From NCBI GenBank assembly GCA_017503305.1, contig JAFVTJ010000058.1, positions 1 through 7,253 on the forward strand: a stretch of 7,253 bases of DNA, written 5' to 3'. The notes beneath the pieces were generated by a model that ran no database searches, was not told the origin of the DNA, and saw only the letters and a list, made by a program, of their open reading frames with translations. The position numbers and the translations under genes were made by a program. Positions 1 to 5,290 of this stretch are shown one piece after another. Origin of the DNA: Clostridia bacterium (lineage in GTDB: Bacteria > Bacillota_A > Clostridia > Oscillospirales > Acutalibacteraceae). How positions within the stretch are numbered: the stretch's first letter is position 1; the number at the start of each line of letters is the position of its first letter.

Positions 1-61
1 AAATATCGTAAGAACGTTCTCCACGGCTGGTTTGTTCTAAAACGTAAGGTACTAAACTCAT
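1..61 (-). CDS. clpP: ATP-dependent Clp protease proteolytic subunit ClpP, N-terminal fragment
   Basis: Only the first 20 codons are inside the window; the gene continues past the left edge. They read MSLVPYVLEQTSRGERSYDI, which matches the highly conserved ClpP N-terminus (the axial-loop segment and the E-T/S-x-x-G-E-R-x-Y-D-I motif). The ATG at 61 is preceded by a GGAG Shine-Dalgarno (70-73) at normal spacing. ClpP is the serine peptidase that forms a 14-mer barrel and degrades proteins fed to it by ClpX or ClpC ATPases in the cytoplasm. The catalytic Ser-His-Asp triad is outside the window. No good promoter is seen immediately upstream: a repeat element starts only 33 bases before the start codon. 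Transcription may therefore come from the HTH gene further upstream, or from within the repeat. The identification rests on 20 residues, but these are very characteristic. Confidence 0.9.
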   Translation of the reverse strand, partial: MSLVPYVLEQTSRGERSYDI

Positions 62-93
62 AAGTAAGTCTCCTTTTTATAATATTTTTCATC

Positions 94-267
94 TTAAAGG
101 CTCCCTCTTAGAGGGAGCTGGATTTTGCGAAGCAAAAGACTGAGGGAGTAACTCCTTCCACCAACGCTTTGCGTCGGTCCCCCTGTCTCGGCTGCCGCCT
201 CGGTCGGTGCTTCTGCTTTGCAGAGGTGTCCACTGGACACCCGCACCCTCAAAGAGGGAGGCTTTAA
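94..267. repeat. MITE-like palindromic intergenic repeat with 24-bp terminal inverted repeats
   Basis: The ends at 94-117 and 244-267 are inverted copies of each other over 24 bases with 3 mismatches. Both outer ends read TTAA, which could be part of the repeat or a target duplication. The interior is a chain of small hairpins: 101-107/111-117, 123-128/132-137, 164-167/171-174, 212-216/220-224, 226-231/235-240 and 246-250/254-258. It is clearly more GC-rich than the AT-rich flanks, and no sensible protein is encoded. An open frame of 69 codons across it is low-complexity and overlaps the inverted repeats. By general resemblance it belongs to the GC-rich, hairpin-rich repeats scattered in intergenic regions of Clostridia; this is from memory, and no second copy is present here. 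It sits between the HTH gene stop (287) and the clpP ribosome site. Confidence 0.75.
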
Positions 268-286
268 TAGGAAATTGATGTACTTG

Positions 287-499
287 TTATTCAAAAAAAT
301 CATCGGTCTGGCAATTTAAAATTTGTGCAAGCTGGGGCAAAAATATAATATCGGGATAACAAATTCCGTTTTCCCATTTGTATACCGCCTGCGCCGAAAC
401 TCCTAGTAACCTACCAAAGCCGTGAAGGGATAGATTATGCTCTTTGCGGTAATTTTTAATTCTGTCTGCAATTGTAATTTGATAAATGGGCAAGTCCAT
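287..499 (-). CDS. Small XRE/Cro-cI family helix-turn-helix transcriptional regulator
   Basis: This is a 70-residue protein that is almost entirely one HTH_3 domain. The signature is RIKNYRKEHNLS at about residues 13-24, then the helix-turn-helix with GVSAQAVYKWENG at about 33-45 (recognition helix around QAVYKWE), then PDIIFLPQLAQIL and a final DDFFE. That pattern is standard for XRE regulators that bind operator DNA as dimers. No sensor or effector domain follows, so it is a DNA-binding-only protein. The start at 499 is supported by an in-frame TAA three codons upstream; AAAGGA lies about 12 bases before it, a slightly long spacing. The gene lies downstream of the leader-peptide/terminator region at 564-802 and upstream of clpP, all on the minus strand, so it is the first gene that attenuator could control. 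The target of the regulator is unknown; self-regulation is a plausible guess. Confidence 0.85.
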   Translation of the reverse strand: MDLPIYQITIADRIKNYRKEHNLSLHGFGRLLGVSAQAVYKWENGICYPDIIFLPQLAQILNCQTDDFFE

Positions 500-563
500 G
501 GCGGGTTACCATCCTTTCTTGTGTTGAATTTTATTAAAATAATTGATAGTTTTATATATAAAC

Positions 564-584
564 AAAAAGCACCCTTACGGGTGC
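564..584 (-). terminator. Intrinsic terminator between leader ORF and HTH gene
   Basis: On the minus strand a perfect 6-bp GCACCC/GGGTGC stem with a 4-base loop is followed directly by TTTTTG. It ends the transcript that starts near 767, about 65 bases before the HTH gene. Its 5' arm can also pair with two upstream segments, so it is probably conditional. It matches the terminator at 858-878 in 19 of 21 bases. Confidence 0.75.
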
Positions 585-700
585 AAAGCTAAATTTGCCC
601 AAAGGTAAATTGGGCAAATAAAGAACACACCCGACTAGTTCGGATGTGCGCAAAATATTCCTGTCGTTAGCGTACCGAAGGCGATATATATGACATCCGA
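578..700 (-). promoter_or_regulatory. Putative attenuator: mutually exclusive RNA stems behind a leader ORF
   Basis: All positions are given 5'->3' on the minus strand. Segment 1 (700-693, TCGGATGT, inside leader codons 11-14) is a perfect 8-bp complement of segment 2 (647-640). Segment 2, extended to 648-640, also pairs over 9 bp (one G-U) with segment 3 (634-626, TCGGGTGTG). Segment 3 (633-628, CGGGTG) can instead pair perfectly with the terminator 5' arm (583-578). A further stem, 619-612 with 600-593 (ATTTGCCC/GGGCAAAT), has a 3' arm that can alternatively pair with 587-579 across a 2-base bulge, which would also open the terminator. This 1:2 / 2:3 / 3:4 layout with segment 1 inside a short translated ORF is the classic design of ribosome-controlled attenuation. 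The pairings are read directly from the sequence; the regulatory function and its signal are inferred. Confidence 0.6.
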
Positions 701-732
701 TAAATAGAATTATGAGTATAAGTTTTCATCAT
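667..732 (-). CDS. 21-residue leader peptide (putative attenuator peptide)
   Basis: A short ORF opens with two ATG codons (732 and 729) and stops with TAA at 667-669. It begins MMKTYTHNSIYR and ends in SPSVR. A full AAAGGAGG Shine-Dalgarno (741-748) stands 8 bases before the first ATG, the strongest ribosome site in the window, and a near-consensus promoter lies upstream. Such signals on so short a frame argue that it is really translated. The peptide is polar, rich in Ser, Tyr and Arg, with no membrane segment, so a hydrophobic type I toxin is unlikely. It has no run of His, Trp, Leu or another single amino acid, so it is not an obvious amino-acid biosynthesis leader. Codons 11-14 contain the RNA segment that pairs with the downstream switch. 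I infer that a translating or stalled ribosome sets the fold. I do not recognise the peptide. Confidence 0.6.
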   Translation of the reverse strand: MMKTYTHNSIYRMSYISPSVR

Positions 733-773
733 ATTATTCGCCTCCTTTCGTTTAATTCATAAGTTATAAAAAC

Positions 774-802
774 AGTATAGTACACTAAATACCGCTTGTC
801 AA
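774..802 (-). promoter_or_regulatory. Strong sigma-A promoter for leader ORF
   Basis: On the minus strand, TTGACA (802-797) is separated by exactly 17 bases from TATACT (779-774). Transcription should begin near 767, giving an approximately 35-base leader before the ORF at 732. This is one of the best promoters in the window. A second TTGACA lies further upstream (840-835) without a matching -10. A short palindrome AACCA-T-TGGTT (825-835) just upstream could be an operator, but this is unsupported. Confidence 0.8.
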
Positions 803-855
803 CCGCTATGTTGGAGTTTTTGTTAACCATTGGTTGTCAAGGAAGAAAACGCCAT

Positions 856-878
856 AAAAAAAGCACCCAAACGGGTGC
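856..878 (-). terminator. Intrinsic terminator after rubredoxin
   Basis: On the minus strand a GCACCC/GGGTGC stem (878-873 with 868-863, loop GTTT) is followed by seven T residues. It lies 20 bases after the rubredoxin stop codon and closes the flavodiiron-rubrerythrin-rubredoxin cluster. It separates this cluster from the leader promoter at 774-802, which reads in the same direction. Confidence 0.85.
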
Positions 879-897
879 CTTTTAATAGATTTATAGG

Positions 898-1053
898 TTA
901 TTCTTGTGAAAAATTGTCTTTACCAACACCGCAAAGTGGGCAAACGAAATCTTCGGGTAGGTCTTCCCATTTTGTGCCGGCTTCGATGCCGTTATCGGGG
1001 TCGCCCAATTCTTCGTCATAAACATAACCGCAAATATCGCATACGTATTTCAT
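898..1053 (-). CDS. Rubredoxin
   Basis: This is a complete 51-residue protein with the two rubredoxin knuckles: CDICGYVYD at residues 5-13 and [11 protein letters not shown] at about 38-48. The four cysteines (5, 8, 38, 41) hold a single Fe. The DPDNGI/PGT-like segment and [11 protein letters not shown] are also typical. Length matches the usual 50-55 residues. ATG at 1053 has a good AGGAG site (about 1063-1067). It begins 23 bases after the rubrerythrin stop, so the two are co-transcribed. Rubredoxin is a small cytoplasmic one-electron carrier. In anaerobes it takes electrons from NAD(P)H:rubredoxin oxidoreductase (not in this window) and gives them to flavodiiron protein and rubrerythrin, both encoded immediately upstream in the same direction. 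The terminator at 856-878 ends the unit. Confidence 0.95.
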   Translation of the reverse strand: MKYVCDICGYVYDEELGDPDNGIEAGTKWEDLPEDFVCPLCGVGKDNFSQE

Positions 1054-1076
1054 TTTAAATTTCTCCTTTATATAAA

Positions 1077-1619
1077 TTAATAGTTTTCTGCGTGAATTTC
1101 AAAATATGCTTTGGGGTGGTCGCAGGTGGGGCAAATTTCGGGCGCCTTTTCGCCGATTATAATGTGGCCGCAGTTACGGCATTCCCAAACCTTAACTTCA
1201 CTTCTTTCAAAAACTTGTTGCATTTCAACGTTCTTAAGAAGTGCGCGGTAGCGTTCTTCGTGGTGTCTTTCAATAGCGGCTACTAAACGGAATTTCTTAG
1301 CAAGCTCGTGGAAGCCTTCTTCTTCGGCATCCTTTGCGAAGCCGTCATACATATCGGTCCATTCGTAGTTTTCGCCTTCGGCAGCGATTAAAAGGTTATC
1401 CTTAGTGTCGCCAATGCCGCCGTGAAGTTCCTTAAACCACATTTTAGCGTGTTCTTTTTCATTGTCGGCAGTCTTTAAGAAAAGAGCCGCAATTTGCTCA
1501 AAGCCTTGCTTTTTAGCTTTAGAAGCAAAGTAGGTGTATTTGTTTCTTGCTTGGGATTCGCCAGCGAAAGCGGCGCCAAGATTTTGTTCGGTTTTGGTAC
1601 CTGCATATTTATTAGCCAT
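1077..1619 (-). CDS. rbr: Rubrerythrin
   Basis: This is a 180-residue non-haem iron peroxidase that reduces H2O2 to water in the cytoplasm with electrons usually supplied by rubredoxin. The N-terminal ferritin-like four-helix domain (about 1-140) carries the diiron ligands: E21 in AGESQAR, the E54-K-E-H57 motif, the acidic EEEGF segment near 99-103 and the E117-R-H-H120-E-E motif. The C-terminal rubredoxin-like domain (about 144-180) has CRNC (147-150) and CPTC (163-166) for the Fe(SCys)4 site. This is the classic domain order, in contrast to reverse rubrerythrin, which has the rubredoxin domain first. Length is normal for the short classic form. ATG 1619 has AAAGGAG upstream at good spacing. 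It has its own likely promoter (1651-1680), and the flavodiiron gene ends only 66 bases upstream with no terminator between, so it may be read from both. Confidence 0.96.
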   Translation of the reverse strand: MANKYAGTKTEQNLGAAFAGESQARNKYTYFASKAKKQGFEQIAALFLKTADNEKEHAKMWFKELHGGIGDTKDNLLIAAEGENYEWTDMYDGFAKDAEEEGFHELAKKFRLVAAIERHHEERYRALLKNVEMQQVFERSEVKVWECRNCGHIIIGEKAPEICPTCDHPKAYFEIHAENY

Positions 1620-1650
1620 AATAAAAACTCCTTTATAATAGGTTTATTTT

Positions 1651-1680
1651 AGTATAACATATCTCAAAACAAATATGCAA
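1651..1680 (-). promoter_or_regulatory. Promoter for rubrerythrin-rubredoxin
   Basis: On the minus strand, TTGCAT (1680-1675), an 18-base spacer and TATACT (1656-1651) lie just before the rubrerythrin ribosome site. The -10 is good and the -35 moderate. A complete PerR-type palindrome is not visible; only a single TTATAA-like half lies between the promoter and the gene. Confidence 0.55.
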
Positions 1681-1685
1681 CTAAA

Positions 1686-2834
1686 TTATAAAATTTCTGT
1701 GGCTAATTTTTTAATTTGTTCTACAGTATCGTCTTTTACAGAGGAAGCAATAGTAACGGTTGTATCGGTAAAGGTGATATCCTTACTGCCTTCGAACATT
1801 TTTACAATTGTCTTAGCCGCAACAGGCGCCCAGCTGCCGTTTTCAATAATACCAATCTTGCGGTTTTTAAAGCCGTGTTCGGTTAATGTGTGGATAAATT
1901 CGTGCATAAAGGGGAAAATACCGCCGTTGTAGGTGGTGGTAGCAAGCACTAGCTTACCGTAGCGGAAAGCATCCTCAACCGCTTCAGCCATATCACAGCG
2001 TGCAAGGTCGTTAACGGCTATCTTTTTGCAGCCTTGTGTCTTTAATTCTTCGGCTAAAATTTCTACTGCTTTTTTGGTGTTGCCGTACACGGAGGTGTAG
2101 CAAATTACAACACCCTCGCTTTCAACACCGTAGGAAGACCAGGTGTTGTATAAATCGAGGTAGTAGCCTAAGTTTTCGCTCAAAACAGGGCCGTGCAAGG
2201 GGCAAATAATTTCTATATCAAGGTTAGCCGCTTTCTTAAGCACAGCCTGAACCTGAACACCGAATTTACCAACAATACCGAAGTAGTAGCGTCTTGCTTC
2301 GCAAGCCCAGTCCTCTTCACAGTCGAGCGCGCCAAACTTACCAAAAGCATCAGCCGAGAAAAGCACCTTATCACAAGAATCGTAGGTCATCATAACCTCG
2401 GGCCAGTGAACCATAGGTGCGGTAACGAAACTCAATGTGTGCTTACCGAGTGTGAGTGTGTCGCCTTCCTTAACAATAATGCGATGATCGGCGTAATCGG
2501 TGCCGAAGAATCTTTGCATCATTGCAAAAGCCTTGTCGGTAGAAACGATTGTGGTTGTGGGGAAGACCTTAATAAATTCGGCAATAGAGGATGAATGGTC
2601 GGGCTCCATATGTTGAATAATAAGGTAGTCGGGAGCGGTATCGCCGAGCGCTGCTTTAATATTAGAAATCCACTCGTCCTTAAAGTTTATATCAACCGAA
2701 TCCATAACGGCAATTTTTTCATCTTTTATAAGGTATGAATTATAAGCCATTCCGTTGGGAACAATATACTGACCTTCAAAAAGGTCGATTTTATGGTCGT
2801 TAACGCCAATATATGTTATATCTTTAGTGATCAT
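1686..2834 (-). CDS. fprA: Flavodiiron protein (A-type flavoprotein, FprA family), O2/NO reductase
   Basis: This 382-residue protein is the usual length of a class A flavodiiron protein. The N-terminal metallo-beta-lactamase-like domain (about 1-235) carries the diiron site: H75-x-E77-x-D79-H80 in HMEPDH, H143 in MVHWPE, D162 in SADAFG and H214 in CPLHGP. The C-terminal flavodoxin domain (about 240-382) has the FMN phosphate loop TSVYGNT at 247-253 and the TTTYNGG and ENGSWAP loops. These proteins reduce O2 to water (or NO to N2O) in the cytoplasm of anaerobes, with electrons from rubredoxin. There is no fused rubredoxin or NADH-reductase domain, so it needs the separate rubredoxin encoded two genes downstream. 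ATG 2834 has AAAGGAG at proper spacing and a near-perfect promoter. Preference for O2 or NO cannot be read from the sequence. Confidence 0.95.
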   Translation of the reverse strand: MITKDITYIGVNDHKIDLFEGQYIVPNGMAYNSYLIKDEKIAVMDSVDINFKDEWISNIKAALGDTAPDYLIIQHMEPDHSSSIAEFIKVFPTTTIVSTDKAFAMMQRFFGTDYADHRIIVKEGDTLTLGKHTLSFVTAPMVHWPEVMMTYDSCDKVLFSADAFGKFGALDCEEDWACEARRYYFGIVGKFGVQVQAVLKKAANLDIEIICPLHGPVLSENLGYYLDLYNTWSSYGVESEGVVICYTSVYGNTKKAVEILAEELKTQGCKKIAVNDLARCDMAEAVEDAFRYGKLVLATTTYNGGIFPFMHEFIHTLTEHGFKNRKIGIIENGSWAPVAAKTIVKMFEGSKDITFTDTTVTIASSVKDDTVEQIKKLATEIL

Positions 2835-2862
2835 TTTAAAACTCCTTTGCTTTTATTTTACT

Positions 2863-2891
2863 AGTATATCACGATTTATTTATTTAATCAA
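2863..2891 (-). promoter_or_regulatory. Promoter for flavodiiron protein gene
   Basis: On the minus strand, TTGATT (2891-2886), a 17-base spacer and TATACT (2868-2863) give a start near 2856 and a short leader before the AAAGGAG site. It is back to back with the efp promoter; the two -35 boxes are 17 bases apart. Confidence 0.75.
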
Positions 2892-2908
2892 GTCGCTAAT
2901 ACTTAACC

Positions 2909-2937
2909 TTGACAAAATATAATAAAAGCTTTATAAT
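2909..2937 (+). promoter_or_regulatory. Consensus sigma-A promoter for efp operon
   Basis: TTGACA (2909-2914), a 17-base spacer and TATAAT (2932-2937) match the sigma-A consensus at every hexamer position. Transcription should begin near 2944, about 29 bases before the efp start codon, with GGAGG at 2962-2966. Confidence 0.88.
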
Positions 2938-2972
2938 ATACCTTAGAATAAAATGCATTTTGGAGGATTTTT

Positions 2973-3530
2973 ATGATTAGTGCTGGTGATTTTAGAAACG
3001 GCGTTACTTTTGAGGAAGACGGTAACGTAGTACAAGTTGTTGAATTCCAACACGTTAAGCCCGGTAAAGGCGCTGCTTTTGTAAGAACAAAGATTAAGAA
3101 CGTTATCACAGGTTCGGTTATTGAAAAGAGCTATAACCCCACCGCAAAGTTCCCCACAGCTTTCATTGAAAGAAAGGATATGGAATATTCTTACAATGAT
3201 GACGGTCTTTACTATTTTATGGACCAAGAAACTTATGAGCTTGAACCCATCAACGCAAGTGATTTGGGCGACAACTTCAAGTTTGTAAAGGAAAACATGG
3301 TTTGCAAGGTATTATCTTACAAGGGTAAGGTTTTCGGTGTTGAACCCCCAACATTTGTTGAACTTCAAGTTACCCAAACCGACCCCGGCTTTAAGGGTGA
3401 TACTGCAACCAACGCAACAAAGCCTGCCACATTAGAAACAGGTGCCGAAATTCGCGTGCCCTTATTTATTGACGAAGGCGATATGATCAGAGTTGATACC
3501 CGCACAGGCGAATACATGGAACGCGCGTAA
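2973..3530 (+). CDS. efp: Elongation factor P
   Basis: This 185-residue protein has the standard EF-P length and three-domain layout: a KOW-like N-domain (about 1-64), the central OB domain (about 65-126) and the C-terminal OB domain (about 127-185). The latter ends with the family signature [25 protein letters not shown] binds between the P and E sites of the ribosome and speeds peptide-bond formation at polyproline stretches. The loop that reaches the peptidyl-transferase centre reads KPGKGAA, with Lys32 at the position modified in E. coli (Lys34). No modification enzymes such as EpmA/EpmB are encoded in this window. The start at 2973 has GGAGG seven bases upstream and the family's typical MIxAGDFRNG opening. 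The next gene follows after 20 bases with its own GGAGG, so the two form an operon. Confidence 0.97.
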   Translation: MISAGDFRNGVTFEEDGNVVQVVEFQHVKPGKGAAFVRTKIKNVITGSVIEKSYNPTAKFPTAFIERKDMEYSYNDDGLYYFMDQETYELEPINASDLGDNFKFVKENMVCKVLSYKGKVFGVEPPTFVELQVTQTDPGFKGDTATNATKPATLETGAEIRVPLFIDEGDMIRVDTRTGEYMERA

Positions 3531-3550
3531 ATTTTATTGGAGGTATTAAA

Positions 3551-4003
3551 ATGGATATTTGCGAAAAGATTGCTTACATTAAAGGCTTGGCTGAAGGCTT
3601 AGGTCTTGACGAAGCTACCAAGGAAGGTAAAATCCTTACCGCTATTATTGATTTACTTGGCGATATCACTGAAGAAATTTGCGATATCGAAGACGGCTGC
3701 GATGAGCTTATGGAACAAATCGACGCTGTTGACGAAGATTTAGCTTCTTTGGAAGACTTCATCTATGAAGATGACGATGATGATTGCTGCTGCGATGACG
3801 ATGATTGTGATTGCGACTGCTGTGACGACGAGGTTTACGAAATCGAATGCCCCGTTTGCAACGACACAATTTATCTTGATGCAGATATGCTCGCTGAAGA
3901 AGGTATGGTTTGCCCCAACTGCGGTACCGACCTTGAATTCGATTTCGAAGGTTGCGATTGTGAATGTGATTGCGATTGCGCTTGTGAAGAAACCGAAGAA
4001 TAA
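3551..4003 (+). CDS. CD1247-like Asp/Cys-rich zinc-ribbon protein
   Basis: This 150-residue protein has an unusual composition: 20 cysteines and a very large excess of Asp and Glu. Residues 1-72 form a helical, acidic N-terminal domain (MDICEKIAYIKGLAEGL opening) like that of clostridial proteins annotated as 'CD1247 N-terminal domain-containing', which are often found next to efp. Residues 74-93 are a run made almost only of Asp and Cys. A zinc-ribbon-like unit follows with CPVC (100-103) and CPNC (121-124). Residues 135-145 then alternate Cys with Asp, Glu or Ala (six Cys in eleven positions). There is no signal peptide or membrane segment, so it is cytoplasmic. Metal binding is strongly suggested by the composition, but the function is unknown to me. 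GGAGG (3539-3543) supports the start. It is the last gene before the terminator at 4011-4038. Confidence 0.85.
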   Translation: MDICEKIAYIKGLAEGLGLDEATKEGKILTAIIDLLGDITEEICDIEDGCDELMEQIDAVDEDLASLEDFIYEDDDDDCCCDDDDCDCDCCDDEVYEIECPVCNDTIYLDADMLAEEGMVCPNCGTDLEFDFEGCDCECDCDCACEETEE

Positions 4004-4010
4004 ACTTGTT

Positions 4011-4038
4011 AAAAACCGCACTTTCTGTGCGGTTTTTT
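4011..4038 (+). terminator. Intrinsic terminator after efp-CD1247 unit
   Basis: CCGCAC (4016-4021), a 5-base loop and GTGCGG (4027-4032) are followed by six T residues and preceded by five A residues, which extend the stem. It begins seven bases after the stop codon and ends only 18 bases before the ispD start. No clear promoter lies between it and ispD. Confidence 0.88.
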
Positions 4039-4056
4039 AATCTAAAGGAATTTGAA

Positions 4057-4779
4057 ATGATTAAAAGTGAATTAAAACTTGAATATACTTTAAGTGAAAA
4101 CAAAGGCACGGTACCTGTCATTGTGGTGGCGGCCGGTGCCTCTTCACGAATGGAAGGCACAAACAAGCAAATGGCCGAGGTTGGCGGCGTGCCTGTTATT
4201 ATTAAAACTTTGCAAAGGTTTGAAAACAATAAAAACGTTTCCAATATAATACTTGTTGTAAGAGATGAGGATTTGTTTCAAATTCAAATGCTTGCTGACA
4301 AGTATACAATAACTAAGGTGACTGATATAGTTTGCGGCGGTAACAGCCGACAGGAATCGGTGCTTAAAGGCTTTGCAAGACTTCCCGAAAATGCCGAAAG
4401 GGTGCTCATTCACGATGGCGCGCGCCCATTTGTTAGCGATGCTGTTATTGATGGCGTAATTGCCGGATTAGAGCAATACTCGGCGGTTACCTGTGGCGTA
4501 AAGGTTAAGGACACAATAAAGCGTGTGTCTAAAGAAGGTATTGCAGAGGAAACCCTAAACCGCGAAAGCCTTATGGCAGTTCAAACCCCGCAGGGTGTTA
4601 GGGTGAAAGAATATTTAAAAGCGGTAGAAAGCCTAGAGGTTGCCACCTTTACCGATGATACCTCTATTATGGAGGCGGCAGGTCATAAGGTGCTTATTAC
4701 CGAGGGCGACTATAAAAACATAAAGATAACAACCAAAGAAGATTTGCTTTTGGCAAATGCCTTGGAAGATGAGGAATAA
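4057..4779 (+). CDS. ispD: 2-C-methyl-D-erythritol 4-phosphate cytidylyltransferase
   Basis: IspD joins CTP and MEP to give CDP-methylerythritol, the third step of the MEP isoprenoid pathway. The 240-residue protein shows the nucleotide-binding loop [10 protein letters not shown] (23-32) with K37 following, the [10 protein letters not shown] segment (93-102), HDGARPF (119-125), a TPQ motif, the TDD segment and the closing [10 protein letters not shown]. The start at 4057 was chosen because AAAGGAA sits six bases before it. An in-frame TTG at 4006 would put the start inside the preceding intergenic terminator and has no ribosome site. Even with this start there are about 18 extra residues before the Rossmann strand PVIVVAAG, slightly more than usual. 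ispF starts two bases after its stop codon. Confidence 0.95.
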   Translation: MIKSELKLEYTLSENKGTVPVIVVAAGASSRMEGTNKQMAEVGGVPVIIKTLQRFENNKNVSNIILVVRDEDLFQIQMLADKYTITKVTDIVCGGNSRQESVLKGFARLPENAERVLIHDGARPFVSDAVIDGVIAGLEQYSAVTCGVKVKDTIKRVSKEGIAEETLNRESLMAVQTPQGVRVKEYLKAVESLEVATFTDDTSIMEAAGHKVLITEGDYKNIKITTKEDLLLANALEDEE

Positions 4780-4781
4780 AA

Positions 4782-5264
4782 ATGATTAGAATCGGTCACG
4801 GTTATGACGTGCATAAATTTTCAGAAAACCGAAAATGTATTATCGGTGGGGTAGATATCCCCTTTGAATTAGGCCTTTTGGGTCACTCAGATGCCGACGT
4901 GCTTTTACACGCGGTTTGCGATGCGCTTTTGGGTGCAGCAGCATTAGGTGACATTGGCAAGCATTTTCCCGATAATGATAATGCCTTTAAGGATATTGAC
5001 AGCCGCGTTTTGCTTAGAAAAACGGTTGCGCTTTTAAAGGAAAAAGGCTATAAAATTGGCAATATTGATGCTACGGTTATCGCCCAAAAGCCTAAAATGG
5101 CGCCTCATATCGACAAAATGCGACAAAATATCGCCGATGATTGCGGTGTAAAACTGGACTGTGTAAACGTTAAGGCCACCACAGAAGAGGGTTTGGGCTT
5201 TACAGGTAGATTAGAAGGCATATCTGCTCACGCAGTTTGTGTTATAATAAATCCTTTTGTATAA
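4782..5264 (+). CDS. ispF: 2-C-methyl-D-erythritol 2,4-cyclodiphosphate synthase
   Basis: IspF converts CDP-ME 2-phosphate to the cyclic diphosphate MEcPP with release of CMP, two steps after IspD in the MEP pathway. The 160-residue length is normal for this homotrimeric Zn enzyme. The Zn ligands D9 and H11 lie in the opening [13 protein letters not shown], and H43 lies in the [10 protein letters not shown] motif (35-44). The C-terminal signature is [21 protein letters not shown] (131-151). The GAGGAA ribosome site (4771-4776) lies inside the end of ispD and only two bases separate the genes, so translation is probably coupled. ispE, the intervening enzyme, is not in this window. The stop codon lies within an RNA stem that also covers the next gene's ribosome site. 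Confidence 0.96.
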   Translation: MIRIGHGYDVHKFSENRKCIIGGVDIPFELGLLGHSDADVLLHAVCDALLGAAALGDIGKHFPDNDNAFKDIDSRVLLRKTVALLKEKGYKIGNIDATVIAQKPKMAPHIDKMRQNIADDCGVKLDCVNVKATTEEGLGFTGRLEGISAHAVCVIINPFV

Positions 5265-5280
5265 TAAAATATACAAAGGG
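5253..5280 (+). promoter_or_regulatory. RNA stem at ispF end that covers the Shine-Dalgarno of the DUF4830 gene
   Basis: Bases 5253-5263 pair with 5270-5280 to give an 11-bp stem (one G-U) with a 6-base loop. The 5' arm holds the last codons of ispF, and the 3' arm holds most of the AAAGGGG that serves as Shine-Dalgarno for the GTG start at 5291. No T-run follows, so it is not a terminator. Ribosomes finishing ispF would melt it, which would tie translation of the next gene to ispF. The stem is read directly; the effect is inferred. Confidence 0.5.
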
Positions 5281-5290
5281 GTAATGCTTT

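Noticed and set aside
94..303. 69-codon open frame on the minus strand
   Set aside because: It lies almost wholly inside the inverted-repeat element, has low-complexity composition, lacks a ribosome site and overlaps the end of the HTH gene.
820..840. Rex-like operator (TTGTTAA followed by an inverted half)
   Set aside because: The left half fits, but the right half reads TGGTTGT rather than TTAACAA; only a short AACCA-T-TGGTT palindrome is real.
2950..2961. Perfect 12-base palindrome AAAATGCATTTT in the efp leader
   Set aside because: It is short, AT-rich and loop-free, so it is likely to arise by chance and not supported as an operator.
4006..4056. Upstream TTG start for ispD adding 17 residues
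   Set aside because: It would translate through the intrinsic terminator and has no Shine-Dalgarno; ATG at 4057 has AAAGGAA at proper spacing.
3740..4244. Several open frames on both strands around the Asp/Cys-rich gene
   Set aside because: They are by-products of the repetitive GAT/TGC codons in the real gene; they cross the terminator or run into ispD and have no ribosome sites.
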